A DNA stretch of 64,000 nucleotides, taken from Phycisphaeraceae bacterium (GTDB taxonomy: Bacteria > Planctomycetota > Phycisphaerae > Phycisphaerales > Zrk34). The notes under the pieces are model-generated. The model was not told the DNA's origin. It searched no databases and saw nothing but the letters and a program-made list of their open reading frames with translations. The DNA is taken from contig JANQHD010000027.1 in assembly GCA_028282805.1 (NCBI GenBank), forward strand, positions 1 to 64,000, given 5' to 3'. The position numbers and the translations under genes were made by a program. Below, piece after piece: positions 1 through 12,899 of this stretch; position 1 is the first letter of the stretch, and every line of letters starts with the position of its first letter.

Positions 1-60
1 GAGCGTGCCTTGTTCGCCGAGGCCGCGATGAAGGTGCTCACCTATGCCATCCGGCGTTAG
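1..60 (+). CDS. 3' end of an unidentified gene (partial)
   Basis: An open frame enters from the left edge in frame 1 and stops with TAG at 58-60. Its last 19 residues end in AAMKVLTYAIRR. The following recombinase starts 66 bp downstream on the same strand, so this is probably a neighbouring gene of the same integrated element. Too little is visible to name it. Confidence 0.4.
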   Translation, partial: ERALFAEAAMKVLTYAIRR

Positions 61-126
61 GCAAGGCCCCGCAAGACGGAATGGATTCTACTGAGCAGAA
101 AGGTATCGAAACGCCAAGCGGAATCG

Positions 127-1331
<1,205 letters not shown>

Positions 1332-1346
1332 AAAGATGAGCACAAC

Positions 1347-1374
1347 ATGTTAGTCGGGCGCTAGGGCGTGTCAA
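1347..1374 (-). promoter_or_regulatory. Sigma-70 promoter of tRNA-Lys
   Basis: On the minus strand, TTGACA (1374-1369) is followed after 16 nt by TAACAT (1352-1347). Initiation about 7 nt later would start roughly 8 nt before the mature tRNA. Confidence 0.65.
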
Positions 1375-1456
1375 GGCCACCGCCGGCGGGTCGATGGGGG
1401 TGGGGGGACGTGATAGACTTTTAGTATCGCTCGCGGCTTACGGCGGGCGGGTCGCC

Positions 1457-1540
1457 GCGGGCGTGGCGAAATTGGTAGACGCGCCAGGTTTAGGTCCTGG
1501 TGGGGTAAAACCCGTGTAGGTTCGAGTCCTATCGCCCGCA
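1457..1540 (+). tRNA. tRNA-Leu (UAG)
   Basis: An 84-nt class II tRNA. Acceptor GCGGGCG pairs with CGCCCGC and the discriminator is A. The anticodon stem CCAGG/CCTGG encloses TTTAGGT (anticodon TAG, reads CUA). A long variable arm (TGGGGTAAAACCC) and T-arm GGTTCGAGTCC are present. No CCA is encoded. Confidence 0.95.
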
Positions 1541-1568
1541 TTCCCCCATTTCAAGGTTCGATCGAAGC

Positions 1569-1594
1569 ACGGCCCTACGGGCCGTCGCTAAACG
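1569..1594 (-). repeat. TTTAGC-hairpin element (copy 1)
   Basis: On the minus strand CGTTTAGCG leads into the perfect stem ACGGCCC/GGGCCGT with a 3-nt loop. It lies about 75 nt downstream of the lacZ stop, in the same orientation as lacZ. It is nearly identical to the copy at 38957-38980. Confidence 0.6.
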
Positions 1595-1613
1595 TTTTGA
1601 TTTTGTGTGCATG

Positions 1614-1643
1614 AAAAAACCGACCCCGTGGTGGTGGGGTCGG
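1614..1643 (-). terminator. Intrinsic terminator of the beta-galactosidase gene
   Basis: The perfect 8-bp stem CCGACCCC/GGGGTCGG (1620-1627 and 1636-1643) is followed on the minus strand by six T residues (1619-1614). It lies 27 bp after the lacZ stop. A short T run on the other side means it may act weakly in both directions. Confidence 0.85.
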
Positions 1644-1669
1644 TTTTGTGGGGTTGCCGGGTGGGTCGT

Positions 1670-5587
<3,918 letters not shown>

Positions 5588-5588
5588 C

Positions 5589-5594
5589 TAGCAT
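5589..5594 (+). promoter_or_regulatory. -10 hexamer of a leaderless start (transporter)
   Basis: TAGCAT ends 7 nt before ATG 5602 and no Shine-Dalgarno is present. An earlier in-frame ATG at 5593 lies inside the hexamer, so 5602 is preferred as the start. Confidence 0.45.
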
Positions 5595-5601
5595 GGCAGC
5601 G

Positions 5602-6435
5602 ATGTCGGCCCCCTTAAACCCGCAACCGATCGACCCGGTCATCCAAGAACGCCGCCTCCGCGTCTTCATCGTGCTGGCCGGACTGTTCCTCGGCACCCTG
5701 GCCATGCTCAACATCCTCGGCATCAGCCGCTTCATCACCCTCGCCAAGGTCACCATGGCCGGCGGCACCCCCGACGAGTGGCAGCTCGCCTTCCAGGTCG
5801 CCGTCGGCGTCCTGCCCTACCCCCTCACCTTCTTCTGCACCGACCTGATCAGCGAGTTCTACGGCCGACGCCGGGCCAACTTCGTCGTCTTCACCGGCTT
5901 CCTGCTGAACATCTGGGTCGTGTTCATCCTCTGGCTCGGCGGGGTGCTGCCGGGCGCCGAAACCATCGATCCCGCCACCGGCCAGATCGCCCGCGACGCC
6001 GCCGGCCGGTTGCCCGTGTTCTACGAGGTCCGCGCGCTCACCTTCGGCGCCGTTGCCGCCTCGATGATCGCCTACCTCGCCGCCCAGCTCGTCGACGTGC
6101 AGGTCTTCCACTTCTGGAAAAAGCTCACCCGCGGCAAGCACCTGTGGCTACGCAACAACGGCTCAACGCTCGTCAGCCAACTCGTCGACACCACCGCCGT
6201 GATCCTCATCACGCACTTCGCGACCGAGCAGGGCCTGCCGCTCAACGAAAAACAGTCGGTGTGGTTCCAGCTGGTCGTCGGGTGCATCCTCGCCGGCTAC
6301 GCCTTCAAGCTGCTCGCGGCGCTGGTCGACACCATCCCGCTGTACCTGGCGGTGCGCTGGCTCAGCGGCTACCTGCGGATCGACCCGACCGCCGAGCACT
6401 TCCCCGGCGAGGACGGAACCCCGATCGCGAGCTGA
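5602..6435 (+). CDS. Queuosine precursor transporter (VUT/YhhQ family)
   Basis: A 277-aa integral membrane protein of the YhhQ/VUT family, which imports queuosine precursors such as preQ0 or preQ1. Diagnostic is the segment VLPYPLTFFCTDLISEFYG, followed by RRRANFVVFTGFLLNIWVV, with about six membrane segments in all. A hydrophilic stretch (about 118-150, GAETIDPATGQIARDAAGR) separates helices and lengthens it relative to E. coli YhhQ. It stands alone between lacZ, transcribed divergently, and the sigma-factor operon. Substrate is inferred from the family; a queuosine-tRNA mannosyltransferase candidate at 51742 and tRNA-Asp(GUC) at 37155 fit it. Confidence 0.85.
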   Translation: MSAPLNPQPIDPVIQERRLRVFIVLAGLFLGTLAMLNILGISRFITLAKVTMAGGTPDEWQLAFQVAVGVLPYPLTFFCTDLISEFYGRRRANFVVFTGFLLNIWVVFILWLGGVLPGAETIDPATGQIARDAAGRLPVFYEVRALTFGAVAASMIAYLAAQLVDVQVFHFWKKLTRGKHLWLRNNGSTLVSQLVDTTAVILITHFATEQGLPLNEKQSVWFQLVVGCILAGYAFKLLAALVDTIPLYLAVRWLSGYLRIDPTAEHFPGEDGTPIAS

Positions 6436-6480
6436 AAACGCGGGTTATCGGGCCCGGGCCGCCGCACTTTTTGCATTTCA

Positions 6481-6510
6481 TTGACATTCGCGCAGGGATC
6501 TTGTCATAAT
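6481..6510 (+). promoter_or_regulatory. Near-consensus housekeeping promoter of the ECF sigma operon
   Basis: TTGACA (6481-6486), an 18-nt spacer and CATAAT (6505-6510). Initiation near 6517 leaves about 30 nt of leader containing AGGAG at 6534-6538. A sigma-70-type promoter here argues that the operon is not solely autoregulated by its own ECF factor. Confidence 0.75.
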
Positions 6511-6546
6511 CCTACGCACACGGATGGTTCACCAGGAGCTGTCGTT

Positions 6547-7173
6547 TTGGGTCACGAAAGAAAGCGCAAACCACGCTCGTCTCATTCTACGCAGATGGCG
6601 TTAGCAGTCACCATCCCGCAGGACGAGGACTTGTCCCTGGTCGAGGCTGTGCAGACCGGCGACGAGTCGGCGCTCAACCAGTTGATCGCGCGCAACGATC
6701 GCTGGGTGCGTGGCGTGGTGTACTCGGTGCTGTCGGACGTGGACATGCTGGACGACGTGATGCAAAAGGTTTGGGTCACCGTCTGGCAGCGGGCCGTGGA
6801 GATGGAGGACGCCCGCCGTTGGCGTCACTGGCTCTACCGCACCGCCCGCAACGCCGCGATCGACGCCGGCCGCAAGAAGACCCGACGCCGCAAGCTCTGG
6901 CAGCGGCTGGGTCAGGAGATGCTCGGCCGGCCCGACATGGGCGCGTCGCGCGGCCCCGACCGCATGGTCGCCGTGGCCGAGGAGCACCAGCGCGTGCTCG
7001 GCGCGATCGAGACGATGCCCGTGATCTACCGCGAGCCGTTCGTGATGCGCCACCTCGAGGGCTGGACCTACAAGCAGATCGCCGAGGCGCTCGACCTGCC
7101 GGTCGACACCGTCGGCACCCGCCTGGTCCGGGCTCGACGCCTTCTGCAAGAGACATTGGAAGCTCAGCTCTGA
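6547..7173 (+). CDS. ECF-type RNA polymerase sigma factor
   Basis: A 208-aa extracytoplasmic-function sigma factor with region 2 (ALNQLIARNDRWVRGVVYSV, then DDVMQKVWVTVWQR) and region 4 (WTYKQIAEALDLPVDTVGTR, RARRLLQ). The start is TTG 6547 because AGGAG lies 8 nt upstream at 6534-6538; the alternative ATG 6595 gives 192 aa but lacks a ribosome-binding site. The promoter at 6481-6510 precedes it. The next two genes, a membrane anti-sigma-like protein and a PDZ protein, suggest envelope-signal control, as in other sigma/anti-sigma pairs. The target regulon is unknown. Confidence 0.88.
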   Translation: MGHERKRKPRSSHSTQMALAVTIPQDEDLSLVEAVQTGDESALNQLIARNDRWVRGVVYSVLSDVDMLDDVMQKVWVTVWQRAVEMEDARRWRHWLYRTARNAAIDAGRKKTRRRKLWQRLGQEMLGRPDMGASRGPDRMVAVAEEHQRVLGAIETMPVIYREPFVMRHLEGWTYKQIAEALDLPVDTVGTRLVRARRLLQETLEAQL

Positions 7174-7243
7174 CAAACGCACCGTCGCGTTCGGTTGAGT
7201 GACCAAACGGATCGGATCGCCCGCCGCTGGGGCGACGCATGTG

Positions 7244-7906
7244 ATGAACACGCACGACCACCATCTCGACGACCTGATCGGCGCCCACCTCGACGGGCGG
7301 CTGAGCGACGCGCAGCGGGCCGAGCTGTTCCGCCAGCTGCTGCGCGACCCCGAAGCGCGTCAACGGATGGACCGGGCGGCCGCCATCGACCAGCTGACCA
7401 CCGAGGCGTTGCGCGACGCGATCGAAGCGCCGCACCCGCCGCGCTCGGCGCACAAGCCCCACACCGCCTGGCGCCGGGCCACCGCGCTGGCCGCGGCCGC
7501 GATGATCCTTCTGGCGCTCGGCCTGTGGGCCACGGTCCGCCCGTTCGGCGTCGACCGCCCGGCGCCCGAAACCGCCGCCGCGCCCATCGCCGACATCGAA
7601 CCTGCGCCGGTCGAAACCGCCGCCGCCGTCGAGGTGGAACTGGCCGTCGAGACCGAAGCGCCGCAGCCCGTCGTCATGGCGATCGCCGACGAGGGCCCGC
7701 CGTGGTGGCGTGCGAACCCGGGCGAGCCGGCGCCGGCCGAACAGGTCGTCGCGCCGGTCAAACAGAACCCCAAGCCCGCATCTCTCGGCGCGCCCCGCAA
7801 GGGCCGGGCCGTCATCGGCGTGCTCGACGAAACCACCGACCGCTTTTATTGGTTGCAGATCGAGCGCGAGCAATCCGTGATCGAGTCGGTCGTTGGAGAG
7901 TTGTAA
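7244..7906 (+). CDS. Putative membrane anti-sigma factor
   Basis: A 220-aa single-pass protein. The N-terminal cytoplasmic part (LDDLIGAHLDGRLSDAQRAE) resembles the short helical sigma-binding region of planctomycete anti-sigma factors, but the HxxxCxxC zinc motif is absent. One membrane segment (about 82-104, LAAAAMILLALGLWATV) is followed by a Pro/Ala/Glu-rich periplasmic part with no recognised domain. ATG 7244 is chosen over GTG 7199. It lies 70 bp after the sigma factor and 34 bp before the PDZ gene. The function rests on position and topology rather than a catalytic signature. Confidence 0.6.
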   Translation: MNTHDHHLDDLIGAHLDGRLSDAQRAELFRQLLRDPEARQRMDRAAAIDQLTTEALRDAIEAPHPPRSAHKPHTAWRRATALAAAAMILLALGLWATVRPFGVDRPAPETAAAPIADIEPAPVETAAAVEVELAVETEAPQPVVMAIADEGPPWWRANPGEPAPAEQVVAPVKQNPKPASLGAPRKGRAVIGVLDETTDRFYWLQIEREQSVIESVVGEL

Positions 7907-7940
7907 GCGGCGGGGCGTCGGCCCCGCGGAGACCAACCGC

Positions 7941-9230
7941 ATGTTCCCCCATGGCAGCAAACTGATGGCGACGGTGGGCGTCTGGGCGATCCTCTCGCTC
8001 GGCTTCGCCGTCGCCGCGCAGTCGCCGCCCGCCGACGGACCGCCCGCCGCGCCGCCCACCGAGCCCGCCGCGCCACCCGCCGAGCCCGCGCCGTGGATCG
8101 GCTTGCGCGTGGTGCCCGTGCCCGAGCCGCTCGTCGCCCACCTGCGCCTCGACGACGAGATGCGCAAGCACGGCATCGGCCTGATGGTCATCAACGTCGT
8201 CGCCGACGGGCCCGCCGACCGCGCCGGCCTGCGGCGCTACGACATCGTCACCACCCTCGACGACCGGCCCGTCACCGAGAAGATCAGCCACTTCGTCGGC
8301 CTCATCAACCGACACAAGCCCGGCGACACCGTCCGCCTGACCGTCATCCGCCAGGCCGACCGGCAGTACTCGATCGACCTGGCCATCGGCGCCGCCAGCC
8401 CCGCGCTGAAAACCAAGTACACCTACAAGTACCCCGAGCAGGCGCCCGGCATCTACCAGGAACAGACCTCCGTGCGCTCGACCGTGCTCATGCGCGATTC
8501 GTCCGGCTGGGTCGCCACCGACCTGTCCACGCTCGACCCGGCCATGTTCGACGCGCTGCCCGAAGAGCTGCGCAGCCAGGTCCGCGACTGGACCGGCGCC
8601 GTCGCGCCCACCCGCCCGACCGGCATCGAGACCGCCGACGGCACCACCGTCGACGTCCGGCGGCGCGCCGGCGGCTCGTGGGTCGTCCGCCGCTCGACCC
8701 GCGACGAGGCCGGCCGCGAGCAGGTCGTCCGCCGCATCTACCCGAACCTTGAGGCGCTGCGCAAGAACGACCCCGAAGCGCACCGCGTGCACAAGCAGCT
8801 GGTCGCCTTCGCCGCCAAGCCGAAGCCCGAGCCCGGCGCGATCCAGTCCGCCTCGCCGCTGATCGAAGACCCGCAGACGGAAGCCGACTCGATCCGCCGC
8901 ACGCTCGAAGACGCGCAGGCCTACCAGCTGCACATCCAGCGGTACAGCATCTTCCTCGACGAGTACGCGCGTTACCTGCAGGCGCGCCTGCAGACCGGCG
9001 ACACCGACGTGCCCGTGCCCGACACGCTCAAGCAGCTGCTCGTCCGCGCCAACCAGCAGCAGCTGTTGCCCGAGCGCGAGTTCCGCCTCGGCCACAACGG
9101 CCGCGTCGAGGTCCGCATCCGCAAGGCCGCCGGCGACCTGGTGCTCTTCTTCGCCAACGAAGACGAGATGAAAAAGACCTACCCCGCCCTCCACGAGCAG
9201 TTCCGCCAGATGCTCGACGGCGAAAAGTAA
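7941..9230 (+). CDS. Secreted PDZ-domain protein
   Basis: A 429-aa protein with a signal sequence (MATVGVWAILSLGFAVAAQS) and a Pro/Ala-rich linker. A PDZ domain follows at about residues 50-140, with the carboxylate loop WIGLRV and the typical turns VVADGPADRAGLRRYDIV and HKPGDTVRLTV. The rest is charged and probably partly helical; no protease triad is visible, so it is not an HtrA enzyme. GGAGA lies 9 nt before ATG 7941. As third gene of the sigma operon, it could bind exposed C-termini and relay envelope stress, but that is inference. Confidence 0.75.
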   Translation: MFPHGSKLMATVGVWAILSLGFAVAAQSPPADGPPAAPPTEPAAPPAEPAPWIGLRVVPVPEPLVAHLRLDDEMRKHGIGLMVINVVADGPADRAGLRRYDIVTTLDDRPVTEKISHFVGLINRHKPGDTVRLTVIRQADRQYSIDLAIGAASPALKTKYTYKYPEQAPGIYQEQTSVRSTVLMRDSSGWVATDLSTLDPAMFDALPEELRSQVRDWTGAVAPTRPTGIETADGTTVDVRRRAGGSWVVRRSTRDEAGREQVVRRIYPNLEALRKNDPEAHRVHKQLVAFAAKPKPEPGAIQSASPLIEDPQTEADSIRRTLEDAQAYQLHIQRYSIFLDEYARYLQARLQTGDTDVPVPDTLKQLLVRANQQQLLPEREFRLGHNGRVEVRIRKAAGDLVLFFANEDEMKKTYPALHEQFRQMLDGEK

Positions 9231-9251
9231 CCCCGCGCACAACCTGGCTTG

Positions 9252-9278
9252 CGTTTAGCCCGGTCGCTCGCGACCGGC
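9252..9278 (+). repeat. TTTAGC-hairpin element (copy 3)
   Basis: CGTTTAGC leads into CCGGTCG-CTCG-CGACCGG, 22 nt after the stop of the PDZ gene. The same 27-mer, with one substitution, follows the metY stop at 60834-60860. Confidence 0.65.
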
Positions 9279-9291
9279 CGTGTCGTTCGCT

Positions 9292-9297
9292 TACCAT
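9292..9297 (+). promoter_or_regulatory. -10 hexamer of a leaderless start (small membrane protein)
   Basis: TACCAT ends 7 nt before ATG 9305. No Shine-Dalgarno is present. Confidence 0.4.
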
Positions 9298-9304
9298 GTG
9301 CCTC

Positions 9305-9556
9305 ATGCTGAGCATCCGGATGTCACTGCTCACCAAGTGCTTCGTCTTCGCGACCGTCGTGTCGATGGTGTGGCTCGTCTACGTGTTGATCAAGTTGTTT
9401 ACCGCGGAGGATCTCGGGGGGGTGGCGTACCTGCTCGATGCACTTCGAGCGGGGGTCGTGACCGCGATCACGCTCAGCCTGGCGGTCATCTCCGCGTGCG
9501 CCGATGCGGGCAGGGGTTATTGGAAGAACAGCCGCGACGACCAACCGCCCGGCTAG
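9305..9556 (+). CDS. Small two-helix membrane protein, unknown function
   Basis: An 83-aa hypothetical with two membrane helices (CFVFATVVSMVWLVYVLIKL and AGVVTAITLSLAVISACA) separated by a short acidic loop, and a charged tail. ATG 9305 is preferred over ATG 9296 because a -10-like hexamer ends 7 nt before it. It is convergent with the membrane protein at 9579, separated by 22 bp. No family is recognised. Confidence 0.5.
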   Translation: MLSIRMSLLTKCFVFATVVSMVWLVYVLIKLFTAEDLGGVAYLLDALRAGVVTAITLSLAVISACADAGRGYWKNSRDDQPPG

Positions 9557-9578
9557 GTGTTCCGTTCCGAAGCGTGTT

Positions 9579-10232
9579 TCAAGTCCCGCCGCGCATCAGG
9601 TCGCAGACCCACGGCGGGGTCTGCTCGACGAACGCCCGCACGTGCTTGGCGCGGCTGAAGTAGTACCACGCGGCGCCGCCCTGGAAGATCAGCGTGGCGA
9701 TGATCAGCGTCGCGTAAACCGCGACGACGATGTAGCGCATCGACTCGCCGAGTGGGCCGAGCATGTTGGCGAGTTCCGGTGTGTTGGCGATCGCCTCGGC
9801 GTAACGCCCTTCGCCGGTCAGCTCGGCGGCGATGTGCCAGACGCTGTAGGCGATGATCAGCACGCCCAGCGCCACCTGGTTGATACCGAGCACGCGCGGG
9901 CCTTTGGGGTTGAGGTCGCGCAGCATGCGCCGGCCCTTGAACTCGTGGTACGCCACGAGCGACAGGCCCGCCACCATCACCGCCGCGACCCAGCTGAAGA
10001 AGACGAACGGCGTCGCCAGCGCCGCGATGACCGCGGTGATCCAGCCGCTCGTCGCCGCGACGGTGGCGGCCTGGTCGATCTTCCGCCGACGTCGCTTCGC
10101 CTCGGCGATGGCGTGCACCTGCTCGGGCGTGAACGGGCTCGCATTGGCGTCGGGCGCACGGGTCATCGCGGGGTCCATGTTAGTGCCGGGCACGCCGGTC
10201 GGGCGAGTCGGTGTGTCGAGGGCGGTTGCCAT
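9579..10232 (-). CDS. Four-helix membrane protein, unknown function
   Basis: A 217-aa hypothetical. The N-terminus is hydrophilic (about 1-55, ending in HAIAEAKRRRRKIDQ). About four membrane helices follow: SGWITAVIAALATPFVFF with the adjoining helix VAAVMVAGLSLVAY, then VLGINQVALGVLIIAYSVW, and finally YIVVAVYATLIIATLIF. The C-terminus carries YYFSRAKHVRAFVEQTPPWV. The pattern is that of conserved planctomycete membrane proteins without assigned role. A weak -10-like GATAAC ends 6 nt before the ATG, so it may also be leaderless. Confidence 0.65.
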   Translation of the reverse strand: MATALDTPTRPTGVPGTNMDPAMTRAPDANASPFTPEQVHAIAEAKRRRRKIDQAATVAATSGWITAVIAALATPFVFFSWVAAVMVAGLSLVAYHEFKGRRMLRDLNPKGPRVLGINQVALGVLIIAYSVWHIAAELTGEGRYAEAIANTPELANMLGPLGESMRYIVVAVYATLIIATLIFQGGAAWYYFSRAKHVRAFVEQTPPWVCDLMRGGT

Positions 10233-10316
10233 ACCCCCGTTATCGGGTCGACGCCGCGCGAGCTGAACACGTGTTTCGCGTTAGGGCAGTGGTTCGGGGG
10301 TGGGCGTTTAGGCGTT

Positions 10317-12854
10317 TTAAGTGTGCACGGTGTTGCGGCCGGCTTGCTTGGCGGCGCGCATGCGCTTGGTCGCCAGCGCGACCAGGTCGTGGGGGTCGCC
10401 GCCGTCGCCGGGGCTGACGGCCAGGCCGACGGACACCGTGATGTCGACGACCGCGCCGGCGCTGGTTTTGATCGTGGCCTCGTCGACGCGCTGGCGGATG
10501 CGTTCGGCCAGGCCCTTGGCGGGCGCTTGCGAGGCGCCCGCGCAGAGCACGAGGAACTTGTCTTCCATGTAGCGGATGGCGTGGTCGGAAAGCCGGCAGC
10601 TGTCGCTGATGATTTGCGCGACCTCGCGCAACGCCTCGTTGGCGGCGCGGTGGCCGTGTTCGTCGTTGATCTGGCTGAAGCGGTCGATGTCGACCACGAG
10701 CACCGCCCACGGCCCGTGCTGGCGGAGGACGTTGGCCGCGAGCGGCTCGAACTGGCGGTAGCTGGGTAGGTGCGTGACCGGGTCGGTCAGCTCGAGCACG
10801 CGCATCCGCTCGCGCAGCTCGGCGTTGAGCAGGGCGGTCGAGAGCATCGGCGCCAGCGCCTCGAGCAGGAACAGGTGGTAGCGGTCGATCGTCTCGCCGC
10901 CGCGCCGCGCGACCCACACGATGCCCTGCGTGTGTTCGAACGCCACCAGCGCCGTGGCCGCCAGCGATTCGAAGCCCGCCTGGCGGATCGGCTTGGCCCA
11001 CTGGCCGTGCGTCGACAGGTCCGACCAGAAGCTGGTCTCGCGCTGGCTGAGCACGTTGGGCATGAGCCGGCACTGGATCGCGTCGGCCAGCTCCGCGCCG
11101 GCCGGCAGCATGATCGAATTGCCGGTGATGTTGAACAGCTGCCGGCAGCGCTTGCCCGGCACGTTGTAGCGGATCGCCACGCCCACCGCCTCGACGCCCA
11201 TGAACTCCGTGAGGTGCCCCACGCTCACGTCGAGCAGCTCGTCGACGCCGTCGACCTTGTGCAGCGATCGGCCCATCGCTTGCAGCGCCCGCAGCTGCTG
11301 GTCCTGCTGCTGGAGCAGGCGCCGGTTGCGCGCCTCGGCGGTGACGTCCTGCACCACCCACAGCTGCGCCAGCGCCTGGCCCGTGGTGTCGATCACGGGC
11401 ACGATGCGGAACTGGTAGGCGCCCGATCGGCCCTCGAACTGCTCCTGGTGCGTCTGGTCGTGGTTGGCCAGGGCGTACCGCGTGCGCGAGTGGAAGAGCT
11501 GGTCGTCGATCATGCCCAGCGGCCGCCACAGCTCCGAGGGGTCGTACGGCCGGTGCAGCAGCGTCTCCACCGACGCGTTGAGCATCTGGCACACGCGCTG
11601 GTTGGCGGTGACGACGGTCTGGTCCTTCGTCGACACCAGCAGGATCGCGTCGGACATGTGGTTGACCATCAGGTCGATCAGCTGCTTGTGCTCGGTGACC
11701 TGGCGCATCAGGCGTTTGATCTCGCTGATGTCGGTCAGCGCGATGCGCACGCGTTCGAGCTTGTTGTCGTTGTCGTACACGCCCTGGAACTGCACCGCGG
11801 CGTCGATGGGCTGGCCGTGGTCGAAGGTCATCTGCAACTCGCAGCCGTTGACGCGGTCGATCTCGAGCCGGTCGATGCTCTGGCGGAACATGGCCCGGTC
11901 GCACGAGGCGACGTGGTCGAGCACGACCCTGCCGATCAGCGCCGCGGGCTTGCTGACGCCGAACATGTGCGCCGCGCGCCGATTGGCGTTGGTGACCTTG
12001 CCGTCGGGCCCGATGCTCAGCAGCGCCGACGGCGCGTGCTGGTAGAGGTCTTCGAAGGCCTTCTCTCGGTGGCGCAGCTCGGTGGTCACGTCGTCGAGGC
12101 GGTGGAGCATGCGCGCCAGCGCCCCGGCCAGGTCGCCGAGCTCGCCGCCGATCTGTTCGCCGGTCTGCTCGAATTGCTCGGCGGGCGCATCGTTGGCCGC
12201 GAGCTTCACCAGCCGGGTCAGCGGCCCGGTGAACCAGCGCCGCAGCAGGATCAAGCCGACCAGCGCGAGGATGCCCAGCATCAACCACTGGCTGGCTACG
12301 CGCTCGGTGGCGCCGCGCGCGATGTACTGCCGCACGTAAGGCCCGTCGATCAACGCCTCGATCAACCCCTGCTCGCCGCCGAGGTGCACCGGCAGGGCCA
12401 GCAGCGTCTGGCGGTCGAGGTCGAGCCGGCCGAAACCGGTCACGCCCGTCTCGTCGACCGTCCACACCGCGCTGTCGGTCAGGTCACCCGGCCACGTGCC
12501 GCCGGTGATGTTCAGCTCGCCCTTGCACCGCAGGCGCAGCGCCACGATGCGCGGGTCCTGCGCGAAGATGTGGAGGATGTGCGAGACCGAGTCGTGCTGC
12601 TCGGCGTCGAGCAGGGGGTGGATCACCTCCTGCAGGTTGCGCACGGTCACGAGGATCTGCTGCCCGGCCGAGGTGCTGGCCTGGTCTTCGGCGTTGGAGT
12701 ACTCCAGCACGCCCAGCGCAACCGACAGCAGCAGCCCGCCCACGCAATAGGCGAGCACCATCCGGGTCACGAGCGATCTGCCGAAGCGCCTTCTCAACAT
12801 CGTTACCAAAACCCCACGCGCACGGGTAGCGTCCCACGTGTTAGTCATCGGCAT
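10317..12854 (-). CDS. Membrane PAS/GAF/GGDEF protein with degenerate GGDEF motif
   Basis: An 845-aa signalling protein. A membrane segment (about 30-50), an extracytoplasmic sensor region and a second membrane segment (about 190-208) are followed by a HAMP-like stretch, two PAS regions (about 255-375 and 385-500), a GAF-like domain (about 520-680) and a C-terminal GGDEF fold. The signature RYGGDEF is replaced by RYMEDKF, so diguanylate cyclase activity is probably lost. The upstream inhibitory-site motif RxxD (RLSD) is kept, and the metal-binding Asp in DIDRF remains. It may bind c-di-GMP rather than make it. It is a single gene with no visible Shine-Dalgarno. Confidence 0.88.
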   Translation of the reverse strand: MPMTNTWDATRARGVLVTMLRRRFGRSLVTRMVLAYCVGGLLLSVALGVLEYSNAEDQASTSAGQQILVTVRNLQEVIHPLLDAEQHDSVSHILHIFAQDPRIVALRLRCKGELNITGGTWPGDLTDSAVWTVDETGVTGFGRLDLDRQTLLALPVHLGGEQGLIEALIDGPYVRQYIARGATERVASQWLMLGILALVGLILLRRWFTGPLTRLVKLAANDAPAEQFEQTGEQIGGELGDLAGALARMLHRLDDVTTELRHREKAFEDLYQHAPSALLSIGPDGKVTNANRRAAHMFGVSKPAALIGRVVLDHVASCDRAMFRQSIDRLEIDRVNGCELQMTFDHGQPIDAAVQFQGVYDNDNKLERVRIALTDISEIKRLMRQVTEHKQLIDLMVNHMSDAILLVSTKDQTVVTANQRVCQMLNASVETLLHRPYDPSELWRPLGMIDDQLFHSRTRYALANHDQTHQEQFEGRSGAYQFRIVPVIDTTGQALAQLWVVQDVTAEARNRRLLQQQDQQLRALQAMGRSLHKVDGVDELLDVSVGHLTEFMGVEAVGVAIRYNVPGKRCRQLFNITGNSIMLPAGAELADAIQCRLMPNVLSQRETSFWSDLSTHGQWAKPIRQAGFESLAATALVAFEHTQGIVWVARRGGETIDRYHLFLLEALAPMLSTALLNAELRERMRVLELTDPVTHLPSYRQFEPLAANVLRQHGPWAVLVVDIDRFSQINDEHGHRAANEALREVAQIISDSCRLSDHAIRYMEDKFLVLCAGASQAPAKGLAERIRQRVDEATIKTSAGAVVDITVSVGLAVSPGDGGDPHDLVALATKRMRAAKQAGRNTVHT

Positions 12855-12899
12855 CGCGGCGAACCCGATTGAGGTCGATGCGTGAGCGGTGGCGCTTTT

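Noticed and set aside
5593-5604. ATG 5593 as start of the queuosine-precursor transporter
   Set aside because: It overlaps the TAGCAT -10 hexamer; ATG 5602 is 7 nt downstream, like the other leaderless starts.
10770-12872. A 700-codon open frame opposite the GGDEF gene
   Set aside because: Compositionally biased antisense frame with no recognisable domain; the minus-strand protein has PAS and GGDEF folds.
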